The notes beneath the pieces were generated by a model. It saw nothing but the letters and a program-made list of their open reading frames with translations. It did not search any database and was not told where the DNA came from. This document shows positions 49,926 to 58,823 of a DNA stretch of 64,000 nucleotides, piece after piece. Positions within the stretch are counted from its first letter, which is position 1. Each line of letters opens with the position of its first letter. The DNA comes from Paracoccaceae bacterium (GTDB lineage Bacteria > Pseudomonadota > Alphaproteobacteria > Rhodobacterales > Rhodobacteraceae). The stretch covers positions 1-64,000 of the forward strand of contig JAHDXW010000008.1 in the NCBI GenBank assembly GCA_023383015.1, written 5' to 3'. Made by a program: the position numbers and the translations under genes.

Positions 49926-51110
49926 TCAGTGCCGCTCGAGCACCACGGCCGACATCCCGCCGGGATCGGCGATCCGCCGCACCGGATAGGCCTCCGCCCA
50001 GGCCGCCGCCGCGGCGCGGGCCGCCGCCACCGACGGCTCGCCCGCCGGCAGCGCCCGGGCCTCGCGCCAGCCCGGCCGCCCGCCGGCCCCGGCCCGCAGC
50101 GCCGTGACCGCGGCGAAGATCAGCTCGCCGTCCACCAGCCGCACCCGGTCGACCACCCGCCCCTTGTCCCAGGGGCCGCGGCGCAGCGCCGCCAGCGAGA
50201 CGAACCGCTCACCGGGGCCGAGGCCGGCGGGGGCGTAGGGCAGGGCGGTGGCCGGCGCCTGCGCGCGCCGTCCGACGATGCCCTCGCGCACCGTGACCTC
50301 GCGGTGGAAGGCCCCCCGCGCCCCCGCCAGCACCCCCGCCTCGCCGGCCAGCCACAGCCCGAACGACAGGCATCCCGCCCCCTCGAAGCGGGCGGGGTCG
50401 GGCAGCAGGCCGAAGCGGCGGGCGGGGGCGTCGGGATGGGTCAGGAACGCCGCCAGCCGCTCGCGCAGCCGGGCGCAGCCGGCCCGGTCGACCTCGGCCA
50501 CCAGGACGCTGCCGCGGCCGGCGTCCAGCATCGTGAGATGCCGCCAGCTCGTCGCCCGCGCCGGCAGCACCCTGCCGTCGGTGAAGGTCGACAGGGCCGC
50601 CGCCACGCCCCAGCCGTCGGCCGCCATGCGCAGGCCCTGGCCGGCCGACTCGCCGGTCTGCGAGGCGATGCCCTGCACCCCCCCGCACTGCCAGGCCACG
50701 ATCATGTGGCCGATCGCGGTCTTGCCGGCGGCGATCGCCACGGGATCGAACACCGCCGCCTCGAGCGTCACCCTCGTCCGCTCGGGCTCCGACAGGTCGA
50801 TGGGGCGCAGTGGCGGGACGTGCAGCAGCGCGACATAGTCGCGCCCGGCCGGCAGGCCGAGGCGCTGCAGCGGCCGCGGCCAGGCGATCTCCTCATAGGC
50901 CGCGAGCGCCCGGTCGACCCGCCCGTCGGCGCTGGCCACGGTCGGCGGGGCGGCCGACGGGGCGGCGGCGCAGGCGGCCAGGACAAGCAGCGCCGCCGCC
51001 CGCAGCAGCCCGGCGAGGGGCCGTCCCCGGCGCGTTGCCAGGCCGGGGCGCGGGGCGCGCCCGCCCGGGCCGGGGCCCGGCGGGGGGAAGGAGGGATCGA
51101 TCGCCGCCAT
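49926..51110 (-). CDS. Uncharacterised lipoprotein
   Basis: 394 residues from the ATG at 51110. A basic, Pro-rich start leads to a hydrophobic stretch and lipobox (ALLVLAACAAAP, Cys near residue 47), predicting an exported lipoprotein. The rest is alpha/beta without a recognised domain: DYVALLHVPPLRPIDLSEPERTRVTLEAAVF, TAIGHMIVAWQCGGVQGIASQTGESAGQG, RLVDGELIFAAVTALR and a C-terminal MSAVVLERH. It sits 50 bases downstream of aglK on the same strand and could be the last gene of that transcript. A later start would shorten the N-terminus. Confidence 0.6.
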   Translation of the reverse strand: MAAIDPSFPPPGPGPGGRAPRPGLATRRGRPLAGLLRAAALLVLAACAAAPSAAPPTVASADGRVDRALAAYEEIAWPRPLQRLGLPAGRDYVALLHVPPLRPIDLSEPERTRVTLEAAVFDPVAIAAGKTAIGHMIVAWQCGGVQGIASQTGESAGQGLRMAADGWGVAAALSTFTDGRVLPARATSWRHLTMLDAGRGSVLVAEVDRAGCARLRERLAAFLTHPDAPARRFGLLPDPARFEGAGCLSFGLWLAGEAGVLAGARGAFHREVTVREGIVGRRAQAPATALPYAPAGLGPGERFVSLAALRRGPWDKGRVVDRVRLVDGELIFAAVTALRAGAGGRPGWREARALPAGEPSVAAARAAAAAWAEAYPVRRIADPGGMSAVVLERH

Positions 51111-51160
51111 GGCCCAGCGTTACCGGCCTGACCGCCGACAAGGCAACCCCCCGGTCCGCC

Positions 51161-52267
51161 TCAGCCCGCGGCGACGGCGTCCCGGTGGTGCAGCGACCGG
51201 CCGCCGGCGAAGACCTGCACCTTGGCGGGCAGGGCACCCAGCCGTACCACCTGCCGGCGCAGCCCGGCATGAATGCCCGGCAGCTTGGCCAGCACCGCCG
51301 GCGCCTCGCCCCTGCGCTCGAAATGCAGCACCGTGACCTCGCCCAGCGCCTCGAGGATGTCGACCCGCCCCTCGTAGAGCGCCTCCGCCGCGCCGGTAGG
51401 GGCAAGATCCTCGGGCCGGACGCCGACGTTGACCGCCATCCCCCGGTCGGCGGCGCGGGTCGGCACCGCCGCCCGCGCCACCCCGCCCGAGTCAAGCCGG
51501 ACCACCGTCTCCGCCCCCGTCTCCTCGATCCGGCCGGCCAGCAGGTTCATCGCCGGCGAGCCGATGAACTGGGCCACGAACTCGTTCTCGGGCCGCTCGT
51601 ACAGCTCCAGCGGCGTGCCGACCTGGCTGATCCCGCCGCCGGCCAGCACGACGATCCGGCTGGCCAGCGTCATCGCCTCGACCTGGTCGTGGGTGACGTA
51701 GACCATCGTCGTCCCGGGCATCGATTCCTTCAGCTGCGCGATCTCGATCCGTGTCGCCACGCGCAGCGCGGCGTCGAGGTTCGAGAGCGGCTCGTCGAAG
51801 AGGTAGACCTTGGGGTCGCGCACGATCGCCCTTCCGATCGCTACCCGCTGGCGCTGCCCGCCCGAGAGCGCCTTGGGCAGCCGGTCGAGGTAGGGGGAAA
51901 GCTGCAGCTTGCGAGCCGCATCCTCCACCGCACGGTCGATCTCGGCACGTGACTTGCCCGCGATCTTCAGCGCGAACGCCATGTTGTCGCGCACCGACAT
52001 GTGCGGATAGAGCGCGTAGGACTGGAAGACCATGGCGATGCCGCGCTGGGCGGGGGGCACGTCGTTGACAACCCGCCCGTCGATCTCGAGCGTTCCGGCG
52101 CTGATCCGCTCGAGCCCCGCGATCATCCGCAGGAGCGTCGACTTCCCGCAGCCGGAGGGGCCCACGAACACCACCAGCTCGCCCTCTCGGATGTGCAGGT
52201 TGATGCCCGCCAGCACCTTGATCTCGCCATACGCCTTGGCGACGTCGGTCAGCCTCACGTCGGCCAT
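51161..52267 (-). CDS. aglK: Alpha-glucoside ABC transporter ATP-binding protein
   Basis: 368 residues. MalK/UgpC-type ATPase: Walker A GPSGCGKSTLL, Q-loop VFQSYALYPHM, signature LSGGQRQRVAIGRA, Walker B VYLFDEPLSNLD, switch His YVTHDQVEAMT. The C-terminal TOBE/MalK regulatory domain follows (VGTPLELYERPENEFVAQFIGSPAMN, VNVGVRPEDL). It powers import with AglF/AglG. Last of five agl genes on the minus strand, 13 bases after aglA. Confidence 0.93.
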   Translation of the reverse strand: MADVRLTDVAKAYGEIKVLAGINLHIREGELVVFVGPSGCGKSTLLRMIAGLERISAGTLEIDGRVVNDVPPAQRGIAMVFQSYALYPHMSVRDNMAFALKIAGKSRAEIDRAVEDAARKLQLSPYLDRLPKALSGGQRQRVAIGRAIVRDPKVYLFDEPLSNLDAALRVATRIEIAQLKESMPGTTMVYVTHDQVEAMTLASRIVVLAGGGISQVGTPLELYERPENEFVAQFIGSPAMNLLAGRIEETGAETVVRLDSGGVARAAVPTRAADRGMAVNVGVRPEDLAPTGAAEALYEGRVDILEALGEVTVLHFERRGEAPAVLAKLPGIHAGLRRQVVRLGALPAKVQVFAGGRSLHHRDAVAAG

Positions 52268-52280
52268 GGGTACCTCCCAC

Positions 52281-53906
52281 TCATGCCGCCACCAGGAAGC
52301 AGGGCTGCCAGGGGCCGAGCCGCACGACCCCGTCGGGCCCCGGCGCGGCGCCGTTGATCTCGGCCCCCACCGGCCCCCAGTTGCCGGGCGGCGGCACAGC
52401 CTCCGCCGCCTCCTCGCCGAGGTTGATGGCGCAGAACAGCCGCTCGCCGCCGCCCTCGCGCAGGAACGACAGCACGTCGCCCTTCGCTGCCAGCCCGCCG
52501 AGGTCGCCGGCCACCAGCGCGGGATGCACCCGGCGGAAGGCGAGCACCCGCCGGTAGTGCTGCAGCATCGCGGCTGGGTCGGCCTCCTGCAGGTCGACCG
52601 CATGGCGCAGGTGCTCGCCGGGCACCGGCAGCCAGGTGCGGGCGGCCGAGAAGCCGCCGTTCAGCGCGCCTCCCTGCCACACCATCGGCGTGCGGCAGCC
52701 GTCGCGGCCCCGGTACTCGGGCCAGAACTCGATCCCGTAGGGGTCGCGCAGGTCCTCGAAGGCCAGTTCAGCCTCCGTCAGCCCCAGTTCCTCGCCCTGG
52801 TAGAGGCAGATCGAGCCGCGCAGAATCGCCAGCAGCGTCGCATGGGCCCGCACCGCGGCATCGTTCAGCCCCCAGCGGCTGACGTGGCGGGCCACGTCGT
52901 GGTTGGAGAATGCCCAGCAGGCCCAGCCGTCGGGTGCGGCCTGCGCGAAGCGCTCCAGCGTCCCCGCGACATAGGCGGCCGTCAGCGGCGCCCGGGCGAG
53001 GAACTCGAAGGCATAGCACATCTGCACCTTGTCGCCGCCGGCGGTGTATTCCGCGAGGATATCGAGCCCGCGCTGGGCGTCGCCCACCTCGCCCACCGCC
53101 GCCGCGCCGAAGGGCTCCATCACCGCCCTCAGCCGGCGCAGGAAGTCGAGGTTCTCGGGCCGGTTCTTGTCGTAGAGGTGGCGCTGGTGGTTGTAGGGGT
53201 TGACGGCCGGCGCCGTCAGGTCGTTGCGCAGATCCGGCGGCAGCGGCGGGTTGTCGCGCAGCGCGCGGTCGTGGAAGTAGAAGTTGATGGTGTCGAGGCG
53301 GAAGCCGTCGACCCCGCGGTCCAGCCAGAAGCGCGCGACGTCCAGCAGCGCCGCCTGCACCTCGGGGCTGTGGAAGTTGAGGTCGGGTTGCGACGTCAGG
53401 AAATTGTGCAGGTAGTACTGGCAGCGGCGCGAATCCCACTGCCAGGCCGACCCGCCGAAGATCGACAGCCAGTTGTTGGGCGGCGTGCCGTCGGGCCGCG
53501 GGTCGGCCCAGACATACCAGTCGGCGCGGGCGTTGTCGCGGCTCGAACGGCTTTCGCGGAACCAGGGGTGCTGGTCGGAGGTGTGCGACATCACGAGGTC
53601 GATCATCACCTTCAGCCCCAGCGCGTGCGCCGTGGCCACCACCGCGTCGAAATCGGCCAGCGTGCCGAACATCGGGTCGACGTTGCGGTAGTCGGCGACG
53701 TCATAGCCGAAGTCGCGCATCGGCGAGGTGAAGAAGGGCGACACCCAGATCGCATCCACCCCCAGCGCCGCGACATGCGGCAGACGGTGGACGATGCCGA
53801 GGAGGTCGCCGACCCCGTCGCCGCTCGCGTCCTGGAAGCTGCGCGGATAGATCTGGTAGATGGTGCAACCGCGCCACCAGGGGCGCGGGGAAGCGGCAGC
53901 CGTCAT
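52281..53906 (-). CDS. aglA: Alpha-glucosidase, GH13
   Basis: 541 residues. Hydrolyses imported alpha-glucosides (maltose, sucrose, trehalose or isomaltose type) in the cytoplasm. TIM-barrel with WWRGCTIYQIYPRSFQDASGDGVGDL, GLKVMIDLVMSHTSDQHPWF (region I), DGFRLDTINF (nucleophile Asp205), GEVGD (acid Glu273) and FSNHDVAR (transition-state Asp337). All three catalytic acids are present. Its ATG overlaps the aglG stop (ATGA). Confidence 0.95.
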   Translation of the reverse strand: MTAAASPRPWWRGCTIYQIYPRSFQDASGDGVGDLLGIVHRLPHVAALGVDAIWVSPFFTSPMRDFGYDVADYRNVDPMFGTLADFDAVVATAHALGLKVMIDLVMSHTSDQHPWFRESRSSRDNARADWYVWADPRPDGTPPNNWLSIFGGSAWQWDSRRCQYYLHNFLTSQPDLNFHSPEVQAALLDVARFWLDRGVDGFRLDTINFYFHDRALRDNPPLPPDLRNDLTAPAVNPYNHQRHLYDKNRPENLDFLRRLRAVMEPFGAAAVGEVGDAQRGLDILAEYTAGGDKVQMCYAFEFLARAPLTAAYVAGTLERFAQAAPDGWACWAFSNHDVARHVSRWGLNDAAVRAHATLLAILRGSICLYQGEELGLTEAELAFEDLRDPYGIEFWPEYRGRDGCRTPMVWQGGALNGGFSAARTWLPVPGEHLRHAVDLQEADPAAMLQHYRRVLAFRRVHPALVAGDLGGLAAKGDVLSFLREGGGERLFCAINLGEEAAEAVPPPGNWGPVGAEINGAAPGPDGVVRLGPWQPCFLVAA

Positions 53907-55042
53907 CAGCCCCCCTTGACCGAGCCGGCCAGCAGGCCGCGCACGAGATATTTCTGCATGGTGAAGAAGACGACCAGCGGCACCGCGATGGACACGAAGG
54001 CCGAGGCGGCGAGGATCTCCCACTCCCCGCCCTTCGAGCCGAGCAGCTCGCGCAGCCGCCCGGTCATGACCAGCTGCTCCTCGTTGTTGCCGAGGAACAC
54101 GGTGGCGACGAGCAGGTCGTTCCAGACCCATAGGAACTGGAAGATCGCGAAAGAGGCCAGCGCGGGGAACGACAGCGGCAGGATGATGCGCAGGAAGATC
54201 TGGAAGTCGGTGGCCCCGTCCACCCGCGCGCTCTCGATGATCTCGCGCGGCAGCCCTGCCATGTAATTGCGCAGGAGATAGATCGCCAAAGGCAGGCCGA
54301 AGCCGGTGTGGGCCAGCCAGATGCCGAGATAGGCCTTGCCGATGCCGATCGAGTTGTGCAGCTGCAGGAGCGGGATCAGCGCCATCTGCAGGGGCACGAC
54401 CAGGAGGCCGACGATCGCCGCGATGATCAGCGCCCGGCCGGGAAACTCCATCCACGCCAGGGCATAGGCGGCGAAGGCGGCGACGAGGATCGGGATCACC
54501 GTGGCCGGGATCGTCACCGTCATGGTGTTGAGGAAGCTCTGCCCGATCCCTTCCGAGAAGAGCACCGTGCGGTAGTTCTCAAAGGTGAAGCGCGGCGGCG
54601 TCAGCGTCAGGGCGAAGATGCGCTGACCCGTGGTCCCGGTCGGCTGCGCGTCATGGACGATGCTGTAGGCGCCGTCGGCGGCGACCGTGATGCGCTGTCC
54701 CTGCGGGTGGGTCGCGGTCGCGCCGGGCGGGAACTCGGCGGGGCGGTTGACGTTGATGCCGAAGGCGCGGATCTCGCCGCCGCGTCCGGCCAGCAGGTTG
54801 CCCTCGATCACCCAGGCCCCGCTTGCCTCCACGGCGGCGGAAGGGGGGGCGGCGCGGAACTGCTCGGCCCGCTCGGAGGGGGCGAGCGCGGTCCACCAGC
54901 CCGACGCGGCGATCTGGTCGCGGTCGCGGAACGACGAGATCAGAAGCCCCGCGGTCGGCAGCGTCCACAGCAGCACCAGTGCCAGCACCGCAAGGTTGAC
55001 GGCCCAGGTCAGGCGGGCGCGGGTTCCGGCGATGTTGTCCAT
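53906..55042 (-). CDS. aglG: Alpha-glucoside ABC transporter permease AglG
   Basis: 378 residues, MalG-type. First helix near LAVLALVLLWTLPTAGLLISSF, a long periplasmic loop (about 45-150), then five further helices. The EAA loop ESARVDGATDFQIFLRIILPLSFP contacts the ATPase. The large periplasmic insertion is characteristic of AglG compared with MalG. Start and stop both overlap neighbours by ATGA. Confidence 0.93.
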   Translation of the reverse strand: MDNIAGTRARLTWAVNLAVLALVLLWTLPTAGLLISSFRDRDQIAASGWWTALAPSERAEQFRAAPPSAAVEASGAWVIEGNLLAGRGGEIRAFGINVNRPAEFPPGATATHPQGQRITVAADGAYSIVHDAQPTGTTGQRIFALTLTPPRFTFENYRTVLFSEGIGQSFLNTMTVTIPATVIPILVAAFAAYALAWMEFPGRALIIAAIVGLLVVPLQMALIPLLQLHNSIGIGKAYLGIWLAHTGFGLPLAIYLLRNYMAGLPREIIESARVDGATDFQIFLRIILPLSFPALASFAIFQFLWVWNDLLVATVFLGNNEEQLVMTGRLRELLGSKGGEWEILAASAFVSIAVPLVVFFTMQKYLVRGLLAGSVKGG

Positions 55043-56034
55043 CAGCGCATCTCCGCCCGCGCGTTGCGGATGTTCCAGACCATGATCGGGGTGACGAGCA
55101 GCATGATCACCATCGCCACGCTCGACGCCCGGCCGTAGTCGAAGCCGCGGAACATCCAGTCGAACATCAGGTTGGCCAGCACCTGGCTGCCCCACTGACC
55201 GTTGGTCATGGCCAGCACGATGTCGAAGACCTTCAGCACCAGGATCGTGACCGTCGTCCAGACCACCGCGATCGTACCCCAGATCTGGGGCACCTTGATC
55301 TTCCAGAACACCTGCCAGGGGCCGGCGCCGTCGAGGATCGCCGCCTCGATCGTCTCCTCGGGGATGCCGCGCAGCGCCGCCGACAGGATGACCATGGCAA
55401 AGCCGGTCTGGATCCAGACCAGGATCGCCATCAGGAAGAAGTTGTTCCAGAACGGCACGGTGATCCAGGCCGCGGGGGCGCCGCCCGAGGCGACGACGAT
55501 GGCGTTGAGGAGCCCGATCTGCTCCTGCCCCTCGGCGCGGTAGTCGTAGATGAACTTCCAGATCACTGCCGCGCCGATGAACGAGATCGCCATCGGCATG
55601 AAGATCAGCGACTTGGCAAGGTTGCCCCAGCGGAGCCGGTCGGTCAGCGCGGCCGCCGCAAGCCCGAACAGCGTCGCCGCCGCCGGCACCACCACCAGCC
55701 ACAGCAGGTTGTTGCGCATCGATTCGCGGAACTTCGCGTCCTCGACCAGCCAGCCCCAGTTGGCCGCGCCCACGAAGCGCCGCCCGGTGGAATCATGCAG
55801 CGACAGCCACATCGAGTTGAAGACCGGATAGACGAGGTAGATCACCAGCACCGCCAGGGCCGGGAACAGGAACAGCCAGGGCCGGATGGCGTTGGCGCGC
55901 GTGATGTTCGCCCCGGCGCGGGGGCCGCGCGGCGGCCAGGCGGCGTCGAGCAGGAAGTTCGACGCCCAGAAGTAGAGGACGCAGCCGAAGACGCCCGCCA
56001 CCATCGTGAAGGCCGCCCAGAACAGCTGTTCCAT
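55042..56034 (-). CDS. aglF: Alpha-glucoside ABC transporter permease AglF
   Basis: 330 residues, MalF-type with an extra N-terminal helix (FWAAFTMVAGVFGCVLYFWAS). The remaining helices include PWLFLFPALAVLVIYLVYPVFNSMWLSL; the coupling EAA loop is PEETIEAAILDGAGPWQVFWKIKVPQI. Forms the inner-membrane channel with AglG. It follows aglE after 110 bases and overlaps aglG by ATGA. Confidence 0.93.
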   Translation of the reverse strand: MEQLFWAAFTMVAGVFGCVLYFWASNFLLDAAWPPRGPRAGANITRANAIRPWLFLFPALAVLVIYLVYPVFNSMWLSLHDSTGRRFVGAANWGWLVEDAKFRESMRNNLLWLVVVPAAATLFGLAAAALTDRLRWGNLAKSLIFMPMAISFIGAAVIWKFIYDYRAEGQEQIGLLNAIVVASGGAPAAWITVPFWNNFFLMAILVWIQTGFAMVILSAALRGIPEETIEAAILDGAGPWQVFWKIKVPQIWGTIAVVWTTVTILVLKVFDIVLAMTNGQWGSQVLANLMFDWMFRGFDYGRASSVAMVIMLLVTPIMVWNIRNARAEMR

Positions 56035-56144
56035 CCTAGCACCTCGCCGCCGCGCCCCGTTCCCGCCGCCGTGCCCGCCGCCCGGAGGGTGCGGCGGCCC
56101 GGCGCGGGTGTGCCGGGCCGCCGGAGATCACGCGTCGCGCGGCG

Positions 56145-57500
56145 CTACTTGATCGAGGTCCAGACCGCCTGCACCGCCGCGCCCACCTCGGCCGCAGCCT
56201 TGCCGCCGACATAGTCGACCATGCCGGTCCAGAATGCGCCGGCGCCGATCGCGCCCGGCATCAGGTCGGAGCCGTCGAAGCGGAAGGTGTCGGCGCCGAG
56301 CAGGATCTCGCCCATCTTCTTCAGCGTGGCATCGCCGTAGACCTCGGTGTTGACGCCGGTGTGCGGCGTCAGGAAGCCCTTCTGCGCCATCCACACCTCA
56401 TGGGCGATGGGGGCCTTGAGGAACTCCATGAAGGCGCGGGCGAGGGGGCTGTCGCGGGTGATGGCGAACAGCGTGCCGGCCCCCAGCACCGGCCGGCCGA
56501 GCTCCTTGCCCGCGAAGGCAGGGAAGTAGAAGAAGTCGGCGTCCTCGCCGATCACCGTGCCCTCGGGGAAGAAGGAGGGGATGAACGAGGCCTGGCGGTG
56601 CATGTAGCACTGCGGCGGCGAGGAGAAGAGGCCCTTGGGGCTGTCGCGGAAGTCGGTCGAGGCGACCGCGGCGGCGCCGCCGGCAACGAAGGCGTCGTTG
56701 CGCGCGAACCAGCCGAACTCGTCGATCGCGCCAAGCACGCGGGGATCGTCGAAGGCGATCTCGTTCCTCACCCACTGGTCGTAGACCTCGGGCGGCTGGG
56801 TGCGCAGCATCAGGTCCTCGACCCAGTCGGTCGCCGGCCAGCCGGTGGCCGCGCCCGAGCCGAGGCCGATGCACCACGGCGTGCCGCCGTCGGCGACGAT
56901 CTGCTCGGTCAGCGCCTTGAGGTCCTCCATCGACTGCGGGACCTCGTAGCCCGCATCGGCGAAGTTCTCGGGCACGTACCAGACCAGCGACTTCAGGTCG
57001 ACCTTGTAGAAGAAGCCGTAGAGGCCCGGTGCCCCGTCCGGGCCGGAATAGGTGCCGAGGTCGACCCAGGACTGGCCGGCGGCATAGTTCGCGCGCACCC
57101 AGTCGGCGGTCTCGGCGCCCAGCGGCACCAGAAGCCCCTTGGCGGCAAGGTCGGCCGCAAGCCCCGGCTGGGGGAAGACGGCGATGTCGGGCGGCGAGCC
57201 GGCGGCGGTGTCGATGACGATCTGCTGCTCGAAGCTGTCGGAGCCCGAATAGCGGACGTCGGCGCCGGTCGCGGCGTTGAAGTAGGCGATGATCGAGGTC
57301 ACCAGCTCCTGGTCGGGGCCGAGCCAGGGGCCGAAGACGGTGATCGTCTGGCCGGCGAGGTCCTGCGCCTTCAGCGCCTCGTAGCTGGCCCAGTTGAAGC
57401 GGCCGTCCTCGCCCGGGGCGAAGACGAGGTTCTGTGCCGGGGCGACCGTCGCGAGTGCGATCGCGGTCGCGGCTGCCCCGCCGAGGAGCGTCCTTCGCAT
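56145..57500 (-). CDS. aglE: Alpha-glucoside-binding periplasmic protein
   Basis: 451 residues from the ATG at 57500 (GGAGGAAGG just upstream). Signal peptide MRRTLLGGAAATAIALATVAPA, then a family 1 solute-binding protein: ITVFGPWLGPDQELVTSIIAYFNAATG, SFEQQIVIDTAAGSPPDIAVFPQPG, GFFYKVDLKSLVWY. Captures alpha-glucosides in the periplasm and delivers them to AglFG. First gene of the operon; its promoter faces that of aglR, with an operator 75 bases upstream. Confidence 0.94.
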   Translation of the reverse strand: MRRTLLGGAAATAIALATVAPAQNLVFAPGEDGRFNWASYEALKAQDLAGQTITVFGPWLGPDQELVTSIIAYFNAATGADVRYSGSDSFEQQIVIDTAAGSPPDIAVFPQPGLAADLAAKGLLVPLGAETADWVRANYAAGQSWVDLGTYSGPDGAPGLYGFFYKVDLKSLVWYVPENFADAGYEVPQSMEDLKALTEQIVADGGTPWCIGLGSGAATGWPATDWVEDLMLRTQPPEVYDQWVRNEIAFDDPRVLGAIDEFGWFARNDAFVAGGAAAVASTDFRDSPKGLFSSPPQCYMHRQASFIPSFFPEGTVIGEDADFFYFPAFAGKELGRPVLGAGTLFAITRDSPLARAFMEFLKAPIAHEVWMAQKGFLTPHTGVNTEVYGDATLKKMGEILLGADTFRFDGSDLMPGAIGAGAFWTGMVDYVGGKAAAEVGAAVQAVWTSIK

Positions 57501-57574
57501 GATCCTTCCTCCCTGTCGCCCCGGTCGTCCGTGCCGGGGCCGATCGCAGCCGTTAGCGCTAGCACTGACTCGCG

Positions 57575-57591
57575 CCAAAGCGTTTTGAACG
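57575..57591. promoter_or_regulatory. LacI-type operator 1 (aglE side)
   Basis: CCAAAGCGTTTTGAACG, pseudo-palindromic around a central CG as in most LacI-family sites. It matches operator 2 at 15 of 17 positions. It lies just downstream of a TTGACA (57620-57625, minus strand) that fits the aglE -35, so it would overlap the aglE start region. Confidence 0.65.
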
Positions 57592-57619
57592 ACGCGACAG
57601 TCGCCGATCACCCGGGGAC

Positions 57620-57625
57620 TGTCAA
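57620..57625 (-). promoter_or_regulatory. Candidate aglE -35 element
   Basis: Perfect TTGACA on the minus strand, 120 bases before the aglE ATG. The corresponding -10 (about GACTGT at 57597-57602) is poor, which would suit a regulated promoter. Confidence 0.3.
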
Positions 57626-57630
57626 TCCGC

Positions 57631-57648
57631 GATGTAAGAGATGTAAGA
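57631..57648. repeat. Tandem 9-mer in the agl promoter region
   Basis: GATGTAAGA repeated twice head to tail, in the 258-base region shared by the divergent aglE and aglR genes. Possibly a binding site for a second regulator such as a carbon-status factor. Confidence 0.5.
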
Positions 57649-57731
57649 AGCGCTCCGGCGCGTCCGGGCAGGCGCTGCAGGCGGATTCGCTTTGACCCCC
57701 GCGCCGGCCGCGGCTAGAGTTGCCGGACGAT

Positions 57732-57748
57732 CCAAACCGCTTTGAACG
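57732..57748. promoter_or_regulatory. LacI-type operator 2 (aglR side)
   Basis: CCAAACCGCTTTGAACG, same orientation as operator 1, ending 11 bases before the aglR ATG. It implies autorepression and, with operator 1 about 157 bases away, possible looping by an AglR tetramer. Confidence 0.65.
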
Positions 57749-57758
57749 CCCGGCCGGC

Positions 57759-58820
57759 ATGAACCTCAAACAGCTCGCGGCGCATCTGGGGCTGTCGCCC
57801 ACCACCGTCAGCCGCGCGCTGAACGGCTATCCCGAGGTGGCCGAGGCGACGCGCGCCCGCGTTGCGGCCGCCGCCCGCGCCCATGACTACCGCCCCAACA
57901 CCCGCGCCAAGGGCCTGGCCACCGGCCGGGCGATGGCCATCGGGCATGTCATCCCGACCGCGACGCGCCACGAGATCGTCAACCCGGTCTTCGCCGATTT
58001 CATCGCCGGCGCCGGCGAGCGCTATGCCGCGGCCGGCTACGACCTGCTGCTGTCGGTGGTTCCCGACGGCGACGAGGCGCAGGCCTACCGCGACCTCGCC
58101 CGCCGCGGCACCGTCGACGGGGTGATCCTGCACGCCCCGCGCATTGCCGACCCGCGAATCCCGCTGCTACTTGACCTTGGCCTGCCCTTCGTCGTCCACG
58201 GCCGCTCCTCGGAGGTGCGCGCGCCCTATCCTTGGGTCGATGTCAACAACCTGCGCGCCTTCCGCCGTGCCGCCGAGTTCCTGGCCGACCTCGGCCACCG
58301 CCGCATCGCCCTCGTCAACGGGCTGGAGTTCATGGATTTTGCCCACCGCCGCCGCCGCGGCTATCTCGAGGCGCTGGAATCGCGCGGCCTGCCGGCCGAC
58401 GCGCGGCTGATGCACGCCGCCGAGATGACCGAGACCAACGGCCACCGTGCCGGCCGGGCGCTGCTTGCCCTTCCCGCCCCGCCGACGGCGATCCTCGTCT
58501 CCTCGATCATCATGGCGATCGGGGTCCGCCGGGCGGCCGAGGAGCATGGTCTGGCGCTCGGCCGCGACCTGTCGGTCATCACCCATGACGACGACCTGTC
58601 CTACCTGCGCAACGGCGAGGACGAGGTTCCGATCTTCACCGCGACGCGCTCGTCGGTGCGCGAGGCCGGGCGAATCGCCGCCGACCTTCTGATGGAGCGG
58701 ATCGGGCAGCCCGGCCAGCCGCCGCGCACCCGCCTCCTCGAGGCGGCGCTGATCCTCGGGCTGTCCACCGGCCCCGCCCCCCGCGCCGCCGCACCCCCCG
58801 CACCCCCCGCCGGAGCCTGA
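57759..58820 (+). CDS. aglR: LacI-family repressor of alpha-glucoside use
   Basis: 353 residues from ATG 57759. The HTH MNLKQLAAHLGLSPTTVSRALNGYPEVAEATRARV with hinge helix (AHDYRPNTRAKGLATG) is typical LacI; the periplasmic-binding-like effector domain follows (AIGHVIPTATRHEIVNPVFADFIAG, FVVHGRSSE, WVDVNNLRAFRRAAEFLADLGHRRIALVNG). It is divergent from aglE and co-directional with the GH1 and glucokinase genes, so it probably controls both units, releasing DNA on sugar binding. Confidence 0.93.
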   Translation: MNLKQLAAHLGLSPTTVSRALNGYPEVAEATRARVAAAARAHDYRPNTRAKGLATGRAMAIGHVIPTATRHEIVNPVFADFIAGAGERYAAAGYDLLLSVVPDGDEAQAYRDLARRGTVDGVILHAPRIADPRIPLLLDLGLPFVVHGRSSEVRAPYPWVDVNNLRAFRRAAEFLADLGHRRIALVNGLEFMDFAHRRRRGYLEALESRGLPADARLMHAAEMTETNGHRAGRALLALPAPPTAILVSSIIMAIGVRRAAEEHGLALGRDLSVITHDDDLSYLRNGEDEVPIFTATRSSVREAGRIAADLLMERIGQPGQPPRTRLLEAALILGLSTGPAPRAAAPPAPPAGA

Positions 58821-58823
58821 CCC

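Noticed and set aside
54308-55138. Long plus-strand frame over the agl permease genes
   Set aside because: Antisense shadow of aglG/aglF, low-complexity composition, no ribosome-binding site.
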